DNA of 64,000 bases from Erysipelotrichaceae bacterium (GTDB lineage Bacteria; Bacillota_I; Bacilli_A; Erysipelotrichales; Erysipelotrichaceae): contig JAFWGU010000038.1 in assembly GCA_017512285.1 (NCBI GenBank), forward strand, positions 1-64,000, in the 5' to 3' direction. The notes beneath the pieces were generated by a model that saw only the letters and a program-made list of their open reading frames with translations, had not been told where the DNA came from and did no database searches. The position numbers and the translations under genes were made by a program. This document shows positions 30,975-39,097 of this stretch, piece after piece (position 1 is the stretch's first letter; each line of letters begins with the position of its first letter).

Positions 30975-32126
30975 TTACCTGTAGATCTGCTTGTACAGTT
31001 CCTTCATGTCCTCAACAGAGGTTTCTCTGATGGTGTTTGAAGGAGATCCTGAGGCAAAGGCATCGTGAGCCATCTTGTCAATGTTGGCAAAGTATTCGTC
31101 TCTGTCAATACCGAATTCTGACATTGTCGGAACATGCAGGTCGCTTAACAGCGTGTTCAGTTCCTTCAGGAATGCCTCAGCTGCGGTCTTGTCGTCTTCA
31201 CTGTCTGAGAATCCAAGATATCTTGAAACATCAGCGAATCTGTCATATGCACCCTTAACGGCGAAGTCCATGCATTCCTTTAATAACATGGCATTGCTTA
31301 AGCCGTGAGCGACATGGAACAGAGCACCCATTGGTCTTGACATGCCGTGAACGATGGTAACAGAAGAGTTGTTGAATGAGATGCCGGCCTCCAAGGCTGC
31401 TAATGACATCTGAATTCTGGCTTCAGTGTTATGTCCTTCGTTGTAGCATGTTCTCAAGTTGCCGAAGATCCTCTTGATGGCACTTAAGGCAAAGGTATCT
31501 GATAAAGGCTGAGCCTTTCTTGATGTATAGGATTCAAGGGCATGGCATAATGCGTCAATGCCTGTATGAGCAGTTACTGACTTAGGTGCGCTCATCGTGA
31601 ACATCGGATCAATGATTGCCAGATCAGGAATCAGGCAGGCACCGGTTAATAACATCTTAACCTTTGTTTCGGTATCGTTGATGATCGTGAACTTGGTAGC
31701 TTCTGAACCTGTACCGGCTGTTGTTGGAATGGCAACCAGACCAGGTCTTTTGATGTCGATGAGCTTGCCCATGTATGAAGCAAGTGGAGCATCGGAAGCC
31801 AGCAGGATTGAGATGGCCTTGGCTGTGTCGATTGGTGAACCACCGCCTAAGGCGATCAGGAAGTCGCACTCAGAAGCCTTGTAAGCCTCAGCGCCCTGCT
31901 TTACGATGATGTCGTTTGGTTCAAAGTTTACTTCCGGGAATACTGAGTATTCGATTCCCTGTGCATCAAGAACCTTTAACAGGAGGTCAGCGTTTCCCAG
32001 CTTGACCATGGTGGCATCCGTTACGACAAAGGCCTTCCTGCCAAATCCACCTAACAGCTTGCCGGCATCGTCCAGGGCGTTCTTCCCTGAAACGATGGTC
32101 TTTGGTGTCAAGAATGTGTTAGCCAT
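30975..32126 (-). CDS. Iron-containing alcohol dehydrogenase
   Basis: A 383-residue Fe-ADH family enzyme: NAD-binding GGGSPIDTAKAIS and TTAGTGSEATKF, then the metal-binding segment with H in TAHTGIDALCHALE and H in VHGMSRPMGALFHVAHGLSNA. The closest types are 1,3-propanediol, lactaldehyde and sulfoacetaldehyde reductases, which remove an aldehyde using NADH. It starts three bases after the end of the transaldolase gene with GGTGA as ribosome binding site. The two are clearly one operon, so it probably reduces the aldehyde left when a sugar is cleaved. Confidence 0.9.
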   Translation of the reverse strand: MANTFLTPKTIVSGKNALDDAGKLLGGFGRKAFVVTDATMVKLGNADLLLKVLDAQGIEYSVFPEVNFEPNDIIVKQGAEAYKASECDFLIALGGGSPIDTAKAISILLASDAPLASYMGKLIDIKRPGLVAIPTTAGTGSEATKFTIINDTETKVKMLLTGACLIPDLAIIDPMFTMSAPKSVTAHTGIDALCHALESYTSRKAQPLSDTFALSAIKRIFGNLRTCYNEGHNTEARIQMSLAALEAGISFNNSSVTIVHGMSRPMGALFHVAHGLSNAMLLKECMDFAVKGAYDRFADVSRYLGFSDSEDDKTAAEAFLKELNTLLSDLHVPTMSEFGIDRDEYFANIDKMAHDAFASGSPSNTIRETSVEDMKELYKQIYR

Positions 32127-33179
32127 TTATTTCACCATGTACTTTCTTAATAACTGTAATAATCCGTCATAACCGTTGAGGAACTGGTTGATGGTAGCCT
32201 TGAAGGCTCCGTAGTACTGGAACTGTTCCTGTGGGAAGTTCTCGTCATATGCCTTTCTGAATTCTTCGAGAGTCAGTAATTCATTGAGAATAGCTGGATC
32301 AACGTCTTTTGACATGTTGTCCTTGATCTCAACGTTTGAATTGTCATACTTCTTCTGCCAGCCGTAAGGAATTGTCAGGATGATGTCTCCACCGATGAAT
32401 TCCTCGAAATGATGGCGGTTACGGAAGGCGGCAACTAACAGCTTTGTGCGGTAGCCTCTTTCCTTGAATAACTTATATGCCTTCTTCATGACGGCAACGC
32501 CTGCCATGTCATAGGCTTCGCTTGATACCAGAGTATCGGTAGCGCCGTAGAAGCTCTTCAGATAGTCGTCAACTCTGCCTGACATGATCGTGCATACAGG
32601 ATGCATCTTGGAAGAATCAAGTCCTTCAGCTGCTCTTCTCTTCAGACCTCTTTCAACTGCTTCAGCAACGGCAATTGCCTGAGCAACTGTGAATGATACG
32701 GTTGCGTTAACTGAAACTCCTCTGTATGTCATTTCTTCGATGGCTTCGATACCGGCCTTTGAAGCAGGAACCTTTACCTGTGAGTTCTCAACTGTAGCGG
32801 CCAGGTCACATGCCTGTTCAACCATCTTCTGGCTGTTCTGGTAATACTTGGCGTTTGTCTGGAATGAGATTCTGCCAAGCTGTCCGTTTGAAGCTCTGAA
32901 CTTATCCAGTAACAATGTAGAAGCATTTGCGCCTAAAGCCTTGATGACCATCCAAGCGAGTTCATCTTCCGTGCAGGTTGGATTTTCATCAACGAGTTTC
33001 TTGATCGTGTCTTCCCATTCAGGAAGTTCCTTCTTTAAGACGTTGAATACGATTACAGGATTAGTGGTAGCGCCTGTAGCTCCTCTTTCTACTGAATAAG
33101 ACAGTTCCTTATAAGAACATGAATCGTTCCACAGCTCTGTCTGTGGATAAGTTTTGGTCATTTCTGCTAATTTGCTCAT
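32127..33179 (-). CDS. Transaldolase-family protein
   Basis: A 350-residue class I aldolase-fold enzyme. GATGATTNPVIV is the transaldolase signature near the N-terminus. The Schiff-base lysine is expected in NSQVKVPASKAGIEA near residue 135, and NATVSFTVAQAIAVAEAVE follows. It is longer than the short TalC/F6P-aldolase type and belongs to a less studied branch, so it may act on a sugar phosphate other than fructose-6-phosphate. AAAGGAG precedes the ATG. It diverges from the deoR gene across 69 bp that contain a TTGATAA motif. Confidence 0.88.
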   Translation of the reverse strand: MSKLAEMTKTYPQTELWNDSCSYKELSYSVERGATGATTNPVIVFNVLKKELPEWEDTIKKLVDENPTCTEDELAWMVIKALGANASTLLLDKFRASNGQLGRISFQTNAKYYQNSQKMVEQACDLAATVENSQVKVPASKAGIEAIEEMTYRGVSVNATVSFTVAQAIAVAEAVERGLKRRAAEGLDSSKMHPVCTIMSGRVDDYLKSFYGATDTLVSSEAYDMAGVAVMKKAYKLFKERGYRTKLLVAAFRNRHHFEEFIGGDIILTIPYGWQKKYDNSNVEIKDNMSKDVDPAILNELLTLEEFRKAYDENFPQEQFQYYGAFKATINQFLNGYDGLLQLLRKYMVK

Positions 33180-33192
33180 AAATACTCCTTTA

Positions 33193-33205
33193 AAATTGAT
33201 AAAAT
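33193..33205. promoter_or_regulatory. Candidate DeoR operator, divergent transaldolase/deoR region
   Basis: AAATTGATAAAAT between the two divergent genes. The same word (AAATTGATAAAA) recurs at 37420-37431 and a variant is repeated at 34048-34081. Placement in the shared promoter region suits a regulator acting on both genes. Confidence 0.45.
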
Positions 33206-33248
33206 CTTGCTAAAATATAATATAGATAAATAAAGATAGGTGAGAAAT

Positions 33249-34004
33249 ATGAAACTCAATAGACAAAAGGAAATGTTGTCATACATCCGCGAAAAGAAGA
33301 CAGCCAATAACGAGGAACTTATGCATAAGTTTAACATATCCATTCAGACGCTGCGCCGCGACCTCAATATCCTGGAAGAACAGGGTGTTGTATCCAAGGT
33401 TTACGGTGGGGTCGTCTTCAATGATTCCAGAGAATCAATCAGCTCTGTTTCTTCAGTAAGTGAACGTCAGAGCTCAAATAATGAAGGAAAGGAGTACGTT
33501 GGCAAGCTGGCAGCCGGCATGGTCCAGGATGGCGATGTTATTTTCATCGACTCCGGTACGACCGCCTACCGCATGCTGCACTACATGCAGTACCTTAAGA
33601 ATGTAACAGTGATCTCTCATTCCATTGACGTCTTGCAGGCGCTCAGAGGAGTGACGAACATCACGGGAATCGGCGTCGGCGGTGTGCTTGATCACAACAC
33701 CGGATCCTTCCTCATGGATACATCCTTATATAACTATAACTGCAATAAGGCTTTCATCTCGACCGTAGGCATTTCCGTATCACGTGGTCTGACCAACACC
33801 GTGCTTAATGAGGGAGCCATAAAGGCCGCAGTCATGAGCCACAGTGCGGTAAGATACATCGTTGCTGATCACAGCAAGTTCGACGTAATTGCCTACAACC
33901 GTTTCGCAGATTTTTCAAAGATCGATGCAATCATCACTGATAAATGTCCAGAGGAGAAATTCATCAATTACTTCGAGAACAACCACATTAAGTTGATCTA
34001 CTGA
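33249..34004 (+). CDS. DeoR-family transcriptional regulator
   Basis: A 251-residue repressor. The N-terminal winged helix has MKLNRQKEMLSYIREKK and FNISIQTLRRDLNILEEQG. The C-terminal sugar-phosphate sensor domain has IFIDSGTTAYRMLHYM and a long DeoRC fold ending VIAYNRFADFSKIDAIITD. DeoR regulators respond to phosphorylated sugars. Surrounding genes for sugar uptake and pentose-phosphate chemistry make it the local regulator. ATG 33249 with AGGTGAG upstream is preferred to GTG 33240. Confidence 0.9.
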   Translation: MKLNRQKEMLSYIREKKTANNEELMHKFNISIQTLRRDLNILEEQGVVSKVYGGVVFNDSRESISSVSSVSERQSSNNEGKEYVGKLAAGMVQDGDVIFIDSGTTAYRMLHYMQYLKNVTVISHSIDVLQALRGVTNITGIGVGGVLDHNTGSFLMDTSLYNYNCNKAFISTVGISVSRGLTNTVLNEGAIKAAVMSHSAVRYIVADHSKFDVIAYNRFADFSKIDAIITDKCPEEKFINYFENNHIKLIY

Positions 34005-34029
34005 TTTCATACAACCATATCTTAATAGC

Positions 34030-34081
34030 ATATTGATAACTTGTCAATGATAAAATTATGATTATTTTGATAAAATTATGA
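34030..34081. promoter_or_regulatory. Operator-like repeat array upstream of the transketolase operon
   Basis: TATTGATAA (34031-34039), then two copies of TGATAAAATTATGA starting at 34048 and 34068, exactly 20 bp apart (two helical turns). The array lies just upstream of a terminator and the -10 box that serve the next operon. It resembles the motifs at 33193 and 37415. Confidence 0.5.
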
Positions 34082-34107
34082 GCAATTTCACTGGAAATTG
34101 CTTTTTT
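34082..34107 (+). terminator. Terminator after deoR
   Basis: GCAATTTC / GAAATTGC perfect stem, ACTG loop, six T residues. Confidence 0.85.
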
Positions 34108-34110
34108 GTA

Positions 34111-34119
34111 TGCTATAAT
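34111..34119 (+). promoter_or_regulatory. Extended -10 promoter of the transketolase operon
   Basis: TGCTATAAT, an extended -10 element with a consensus hexamer (34114-34119). A -35 is not obvious. The leader would be about 55 nt. Confidence 0.6.
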
Positions 34120-34180
34120 TGAATTGGATAGAAAAATCTTTAACATCGAAACGCTGATTCCATTGAAAAAGGAGAAAACT

Positions 34181-35035
34181 ATGCACATGGAAAACCTGAA
34201 CAGATTGCGTTTGCTGGCCTGCGAAATCAGAATGGAAACCATGAAGATCATTGCCTCAAAGGGCAACGGTCATGTCGGAGGCTCGCTGTCAATTGCGGAT
34301 GTACTTGCGGTTCTTTATGGGGAAGTAATGAAGTATGATCCGCAGGATCCAAACTGGAAGGAAAGGGACTGGCTTATTCTTTCAAAGGGACATGCCGGAC
34401 CGGCACTTTACGCCGCGCTGGGAATAGCTGGATTTTATCCAAAGGAAGCTGCATACCATCTTAATGAAGCCGGTTCAGACTTCCCATCCCATGCTGACCA
34501 TAACAGAACCAGAGGAGTAGACATTACGACAGGTTCACTTGGTCAGGGAATCTCGGAAGCAGTCGGCGTTGCACTTGGCAACAGGATGCAGGGAATTGAT
34601 TCACATGTATTCGTCATCTGCGGTGATGGTGAATGTGATGAGGGACAGGTCTGGGAAGCTGCCCAGTTCGCAGCACATAATCATCTTGATAATCTGATTG
34701 GTTTCGTTGACAGCAACGGACGTCAGCTTGACGGAACGATCGATGAAGTTATGTCTCACGGCAAGGGAATCGGTGCCAAGTTTGATGCCTTTGGCTGGGG
34801 AGTCATTGAAGTCAGTGACGGCAATGACGTTGAGCAGATCCTCGAAGCAGTCAGAAAGGCGTTAACCGTTAAGGGAAAACCGACAATGATCATACTGAAC
34901 ACCGTTAAGGGCAAGGGCATAGACTTTGCGGAAACCAGCGGTGAGCACTCATCAACACTGAATAAGCAGCAGTGGGCTGAGGTACTGGAAGAAGCAGAAA
35001 GAAAGTATGCCGAGTTAAGGGAGGCGTTACTGTGA
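34181..35035 (+). CDS. Transketolase-like protein, N-terminal (thiamine diphosphate) subunit
   Basis: A 284-residue half-transketolase: SKGNGHVGGSLSIADVLAVLYG, LSKGHAGPALYAALG, GSLGQGISEAVGVALG and the thiamine-diphosphate motif GDGECDEGQVWEAA through to D/N about 30 residues later (FVDSNGRQLDG). Split transketolases need the companion C-terminal subunit, which follows directly (TGATG overlap). The enzyme moves two-carbon units between sugar phosphates. Since housekeeping transketolase is usually a separate gene, this pair is likely dedicated to the local pathway. ATG 34181 follows AAGGAG. Confidence 0.9.
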   Translation: MHMENLNRLRLLACEIRMETMKIIASKGNGHVGGSLSIADVLAVLYGEVMKYDPQDPNWKERDWLILSKGHAGPALYAALGIAGFYPKEAAYHLNEAGSDFPSHADHNRTRGVDITTGSLGQGISEAVGVALGNRMQGIDSHVFVICGDGECDEGQVWEAAQFAAHNHLDNLIGFVDSNGRQLDGTIDEVMSHGKGIGAKFDAFGWGVIEVSDGNDVEQILEAVRKALTVKGKPTMIILNTVKGKGIDFAETSGEHSSTLNKQQWAEVLEEAERKYAELREALL

Positions 35036-35997
35036 TGTTCAAGGTAGCAGAAAAACACGACGTTGACTCAAGAGCAAACCGCGATGCCTACAGCGATGCA
35101 ATGCTGGAAATGATGAGAAACAATGAAAGGATCGTCCACATTGACTGTGACCTGGCATGGTGCATCAATGCGACGAGAATACAGAAGGAATTTCCGGAAA
35201 GGTTCTTCAATGCCGGCATAGCCGAGGCAAATGCCGTGGGTGTAGCCTGCGGCATGGAAGCTACGGGAATGATACCGTTTGTTCATTCCTTTGGCGTATT
35301 TGCCTCAAGAAGAGCATTTGATCAGGCGTTCCTGTCTGCCGGATATTCCGAAAGAGCAATTCATATCATCGGTTCAGATCCCGGAATTACGGCATCATTC
35401 AACGGACCGACACACATGCCTCTGGAGGATTGCGGATTATATCTGAATGTACCGAATGCCATAGTTCTGGATCCGTGCGACTATGCACAGACCTACGCCC
35501 TGACCAGAAGATCAGCGGCTGAGAAGAACCTGACATACATGCGCTTAATCAGAAGGTCGTTCAGAACCATATATGAAGACGGATCAGACTTCGAAATTGG
35601 CAAGGGCGTTCTGTTAAGAGAAGGAAAGGACGTTACAATAGTTGCCTCAGGAGTAATGGTCTATAACGCCATCAAGGCAGCGGAACTGCTGGAAAAGCAG
35701 GGGATAGATGCAGAAGTCATAGACATGCATACATGGAAGCCGCTGGATGAAGAACTGCTGCTGAAGTCGGTTGGAAAGACCGGAGCGATCGTGACGGCAG
35801 AAAATCATGAAGTAAATACCGGGTTAGGGTCAGCCATTGCCAACGTGCTTGCCGCAAGACATCCTGTACCGCAGGAATTCATCGGCATTCATAACCGTTA
35901 CGGCATGGTTGCCTCACAGGATTACCTGGAAAGAGAATTTGGAATGACACTGGAAAACATTGCCGAGGCTGCAATCAGGGCCATCGGCAGGAAATAA
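35035..35997 (+). CDS. Transketolase-like protein, C-terminal (pyrimidine-binding) subunit
   Basis: A 320-residue partner with the pyrimidine-binding domain (RANRDAYSDAML, FFNAGIAEANAVGVACGMEATG with the conserved glutamate, FVHSFGVFASRRAFDQ) and the transketolase C-terminal domain (VTIVASGVMVYNAIKAAELL, VTAENHEVNTGLG). Together with the preceding subunit it forms one active site per heterodimer. GGGAGG serves both GTG 35032 and ATG 35035, and I chose ATG. A 14-bp gap separates it from the cupin isomerase gene. Confidence 0.9.
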   Translation: MFKVAEKHDVDSRANRDAYSDAMLEMMRNNERIVHIDCDLAWCINATRIQKEFPERFFNAGIAEANAVGVACGMEATGMIPFVHSFGVFASRRAFDQAFLSAGYSERAIHIIGSDPGITASFNGPTHMPLEDCGLYLNVPNAIVLDPCDYAQTYALTRRSAAEKNLTYMRLIRRSFRTIYEDGSDFEIGKGVLLREGKDVTIVASGVMVYNAIKAAELLEKQGIDAEVIDMHTWKPLDEELLLKSVGKTGAIVTAENHEVNTGLGSAIANVLAARHPVPQEFIGIHNRYGMVASQDYLEREFGMTLENIAEAAIRAIGRK

Positions 35998-36011
35998 AGA
36001 AGGAGAAGTTA

Positions 36012-36803
36012 ATGGAAAAGAAGTTATTTGGTTATCCTCATTTTGATGAAAACGGCGAAGAGATCCTCAGCACTTACGATAATGAATATCGTGACATGCT
36101 CATGGACGTCAGAGTTTATCACCTGAAGGAAAATGAAGTCAGAACCTTTAAGAGAGACGGTGAGGAGACCGCCGTTCTGATCCTGTCAGGCAAGCTTGAA
36201 TTTGTCTGGGAAGGAAACAGGGAAACAGTAAGCAGAAAAGACGTATTTACGGAAGGTCCTTATGCATTGCACGTATGCACCGGCAAGGAAGTTACCGTAA
36301 GAGCATTGGCTGAAAGTGAATTCCTGGTACAGTGCACAAAGAACGAAACCGTATTTGATTCCAAGCTGTACAGGCCTGAAGATGCCCCATGGGGATATTC
36401 ATGCATGGGCAAGTTCGGCAACGTAGCCAAGAGAAGAGTAAACACGATCTTTGACAAGGACATCGCTCCATGGTCAAACATGGTACTTGGTGAAGTTCTC
36501 AACGACAGAGGAAACTGGTCAGGATATCTGCCGCACAGACATCCGCAGCCGGAACTTTACTATTTCAAGTTTGACAGACCTGAGGGATTCGGGGCCAGCT
36601 TCGTAGGAGATGAGGTATTCAAGAGTGTTGATAACTCATTCTCAGCCATAACACCTGAAGCACTGCATCCACAGTCAGTAGCTCCGGGATTCCAGATGTA
36701 TACCTGCTGGATGATCCGTCATCTTGAGGGTAATCCATGGCTTCAGACAACCAGAAATGAGGATGAGAAATATCTCTGGTTACATGATGCCAAGTTTGAA
36801 TAA
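36012..36803 (+). CDS. IolB-like cupin isomerase
   Basis: A 263-residue bicupin of the KduI/IolB family. IolB converts 5-deoxy-glucuronate to 5-dehydro-2-deoxy-gluconate in inositol breakdown. The metal-binding cupin motif is visible in SGYLPHRHPQPELYYFKF (two His and a Glu) with the distal histidine in EALHPQSVAPGFQMYTCWMI. The rest of the inositol pathway (IolA, C, D, E, G) is missing from this locus, so it more likely isomerises another aldose or uronate for the local pathway. GAAGGAGAAG precedes the ATG. Confidence 0.8.
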   Translation: MEKKLFGYPHFDENGEEILSTYDNEYRDMLMDVRVYHLKENEVRTFKRDGEETAVLILSGKLEFVWEGNRETVSRKDVFTEGPYALHVCTGKEVTVRALAESEFLVQCTKNETVFDSKLYRPEDAPWGYSCMGKFGNVAKRRVNTIFDKDIAPWSNMVLGEVLNDRGNWSGYLPHRHPQPELYYFKFDRPEGFGASFVGDEVFKSVDNSFSAITPEALHPQSVAPGFQMYTCWMIRHLEGNPWLQTTRNEDEKYLWLHDAKFE

Positions 36804-36842
36804 TCATGATAATATTTAATTGCGTTAGGAGGATGGTAGTTT

Positions 36843-37379
36843 ATGCCTTTAAATGATATCTTAAACACTGACATTATTGACCTTGAAGTACAGGGCACCA
36901 CAAAGGATGAAGTCCTGCACAACATGGCTAACGTTCTTTTAAAAAATGGATATATTAATGATGTAGACGTTTTTGTTAAGGACATTTATGAGAGAGAAGC
37001 TGAAGGTCCTACAGGAATGGGTTCACACCTTTCAATTCCTCACGGCAAGTCAAATTCTGTTCTGCGCAACGGCATCATGATCGGCAAGACAGTCAATCCG
37101 ATCCGCTGGGAAAGCAGCATGAGCGATGACGGCTTCCAGGATACGCATCTGATCTTCCTGTTCTGCGTCAGCGCTGACAAGGAATTTGCCAGAAACCACA
37201 TGATGTTATTAAGCGAACTGGCCGGCAAGCTCGGTAACGACGTAAGAGTAACCAAGCTGTCTCAGGCTCAGACAAAGGAAGAAATCAAGAATCTGATACT
37301 CTGCGAAGATGACGAATTAGGTGAAGTTGACAAGGTCTTGAACGAAGAAGAGATAGTTGACCTTGACATTGACTTCTAA
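36843..37379 (+). CDS. PTS fructose-type EIIA component
   Basis: A 178-residue EIIA of the fructose/mannitol type. GPTGMGSHLSIPHGK contains the phosphorylated histidine (IPHGK), and FLFCVSADKEFARNHMMLLSELA is the family C-terminal helix. EIIA passes phosphate from HPr to EIIB. The last residues EEEIVDLDIDF are an acidic tail almost the same as that at the end of EIIC (EEEVVELDIDL). GGAGGATGG precedes the ATG. The 134-bp gap to EIIB contains an operator-like palindrome and a promoter. Confidence 0.9.
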   Translation: MPLNDILNTDIIDLEVQGTTKDEVLHNMANVLLKNGYINDVDVFVKDIYEREAEGPTGMGSHLSIPHGKSNSVLRNGIMIGKTVNPIRWESSMSDDGFQDTHLIFLFCVSADKEFARNHMMLLSELAGKLGNDVRVTKLSQAQTKEEIKNLILCEDDELGEVDKVLNEEEIVDLDIDF

Positions 37380-37414
37380 TATTACCAAAAGTTACTCAAT
37401 TGTACAAATAATAT

Positions 37415-37429
37415 TATCAAATTGATAAA
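37415..37429. promoter_or_regulatory. Candidate DeoR operator upstream of the EIIB gene
   Basis: TTATCA-AAT-TGATAA, a 6-3-6 inverted repeat about 17 bp upstream of the -35 box. It shares AAATTGATAAAA with the site upstream of deoR. Confidence 0.5.
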
Positions 37430-37445
37430 AATATTATTAATAGTA

Positions 37446-37474
37446 TTGAGTCCTACGAAATGTTATATTAAAAT
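37446..37474 (+). promoter_or_regulatory. Internal promoter for the EIIB-EIIC-aldolase genes
   Basis: TTGAGT (37446-37451), 17-bp spacer, TAAAAT (37469-37474). The leader is about 33 nt and contains AAAGGAG. Confidence 0.55.
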
Positions 37475-37513
37475 AAGTTCAAGCTAATTCAAGATTATGA
37501 AAGGAGTTTCTAT

Positions 37514-37828
37514 ATGAAAATTGTTGCAATTACAGCTTGCACGGCAGGCATTGCTCACACCTACATCGTAGCTGAAAAGCTGCAGAAGGCTGCAGAAGAA
37601 TTAGGCTATGACATCAAGGTTGAAACTCAGGGTTCAGCAGGCGTTGAGAATGAACTCACAGCAGAAGATATCAAGAACGCTGATGTAGTTCTGTATACTC
37701 ATGACATCGCAATCCGTGGCGCTGATCGTTTCAAGGGCAAGAAAATTGTTGACGTTCCTATTTCAGTTGCAATGAAGCAGCCAAAGAGCCTGCTCACTAC
37801 GATTGAAAAGAAACTGGCAGCAAAATAA
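37514..37828 (+). CDS. PTS fructose-type EIIB component
   Basis: A 104-residue EIIB. KIVAITACTAGIAHTYIVAE holds the phosphorylated cysteine in ACTAGIAHT, and KVETQGSAGVENELTAEDI follows as in fructose EIIB. It donates phosphate to the sugar carried by EIIC. AAAGGAG precedes the ATG. The lysine-rich C-terminus ends at the domain boundary, so EIIA, EIIB and EIIC are three separate polypeptides here rather than the common fusion. Confidence 0.93.
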   Translation: MKIVAITACTAGIAHTYIVAEKLQKAAEELGYDIKVETQGSAGVENELTAEDIKNADVVLYTHDIAIRGADRFKGKKIVDVPISVAMKQPKSLLTTIEKKLAAK

Positions 37829-37878
37829 TCATTTATTAGTACTAAGGTTTATTTAACTGGAAAGGGAAAGAATTATTT

Positions 37879-38994
37879 ATGAAATTTCAAGATTTTAGAA
37901 AGCACATTATGACTGGTATCTCATTCCTGATTCCTATGGTTGTCATGGCTGGTATCACAGGTGCTATTCAGAAGGCTTATTCATGGAGCGGCGTTCCACT
38001 GTCAGATCCAACAATCAATGGCTTAGCATATTCTGGTTATTCAATCGCTAAGATTTCTGACTTCATGCACATGTTAGGCGAAATGAACGGAAACGGCTTC
38101 AACTGGGCATATGCATTCTTATGTGCTGGTATCGCATTCTCAATTGCTGACAGACCTGGTATCGTTCCTGGCTTCGCAATTGGTTACTATGCTGGTGGTC
38201 CTACAAAGACTGGTTTCGTCGGCGCTATGCTGATGGGCTTCTTAGTTGGCTACTTCGTAAAGTGGATGAAGACCTGGAAGATGCCTAAGGCTTTACAGGG
38301 CTTAATGCCAGTATTAATCATTCCTGTAATCGCTACATGCTGCGCTACATTCGTATTCTTCGGAATCCTGATGAAACCATTATCATCAATCATGTTAGCA
38401 TTCCAGAAGTGGATTCAGTCATTAGCTGCTGGTTCATTATTCGTAGTTGGTGCCGTTATCGGTGCTTGCATGGGCTTCGACATGGGTGGTCCTATCAACA
38501 AGACTGCTTCAATGGCTGCTAATGCATTATATGCAGACAATAACCAGACTGGCGGAATTGGTGAATGTGCTGAAACAGCAAAGATCATCGGCGGTATGAC
38601 ACCTGCAATCGGTGTTGGCTTAGCTGCTATCATTGCTCCAAAGAAGTTCACTCGTCAGCAGAAGGATGCTGCTTATACATGTATCCCAATGGGCTTATGC
38701 TTCATCACTGAAGGCGTTCTGCCATTCGTTGCAGAAGACCCATTAAGAGTTGTTCCATCTTCAATGGTTGGTTCAGCCATCGCTTCAGGCTTAGCTATGG
38801 TATGGGGTGTTGGTACTCCTGCTTCACACGGTGGTATCTTAGTTGCTCCACTGTCAAATAAGCTTGGTCTGTGGTTACTGGCTTTAGTCATCGGTTCTGT
38901 TATCACTGGTGTTCTGTATGCAGTTCTGAAGAAGACTCCAACAGAAGAAGACACTGCTGAAGAAGAAGTTGTTGAACTCGACATCGACTTATAA
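37879..38994 (+). CDS. PTS fructose-type EIIC permease
   Basis: A 371-residue membrane permease with about nine helices. Fructose-family EIIC patterns are MTGISFLIPMVVMAGI, SIADRPGIVPGFAIGYYAGG, FDMGGPINKTASMAANALY and CFITEGVLPFVAEDPLRVVPS (the ITEG glutamate binds sugar). The tail EEEVVELDIDL is nearly the same as the end of EIIA. Codon use (many gct, tta, ggt) is more biased than in neighbours, suggesting high expression. The sugar is not fixed by sequence. No terminator follows, so the aldolase gene is probably co-transcribed. Confidence 0.93.
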   Translation: MKFQDFRKHIMTGISFLIPMVVMAGITGAIQKAYSWSGVPLSDPTINGLAYSGYSIAKISDFMHMLGEMNGNGFNWAYAFLCAGIAFSIADRPGIVPGFAIGYYAGGPTKTGFVGAMLMGFLVGYFVKWMKTWKMPKALQGLMPVLIIPVIATCCATFVFFGILMKPLSSIMLAFQKWIQSLAAGSLFVVGAVIGACMGFDMGGPINKTASMAANALYADNNQTGGIGECAETAKIIGGMTPAIGVGLAAIIAPKKFTRQQKDAAYTCIPMGLCFITEGVLPFVAEDPLRVVPSSMVGSAIASGLAMVWGVGTPASHGGILVAPLSNKLGLWLLALVIGSVITGVLYAVLKKTPTEEDTAEEEVVELDIDL

Positions 38995-39097
38995 AATAAA
39001 GTCACTTATCTGAATTACTATTTGTAACAAATTAAAAGGTTATTTGATCTAAACTTGAATTAGGCTGAAACTTCATATAGAAAGAGGATGAATTGTT

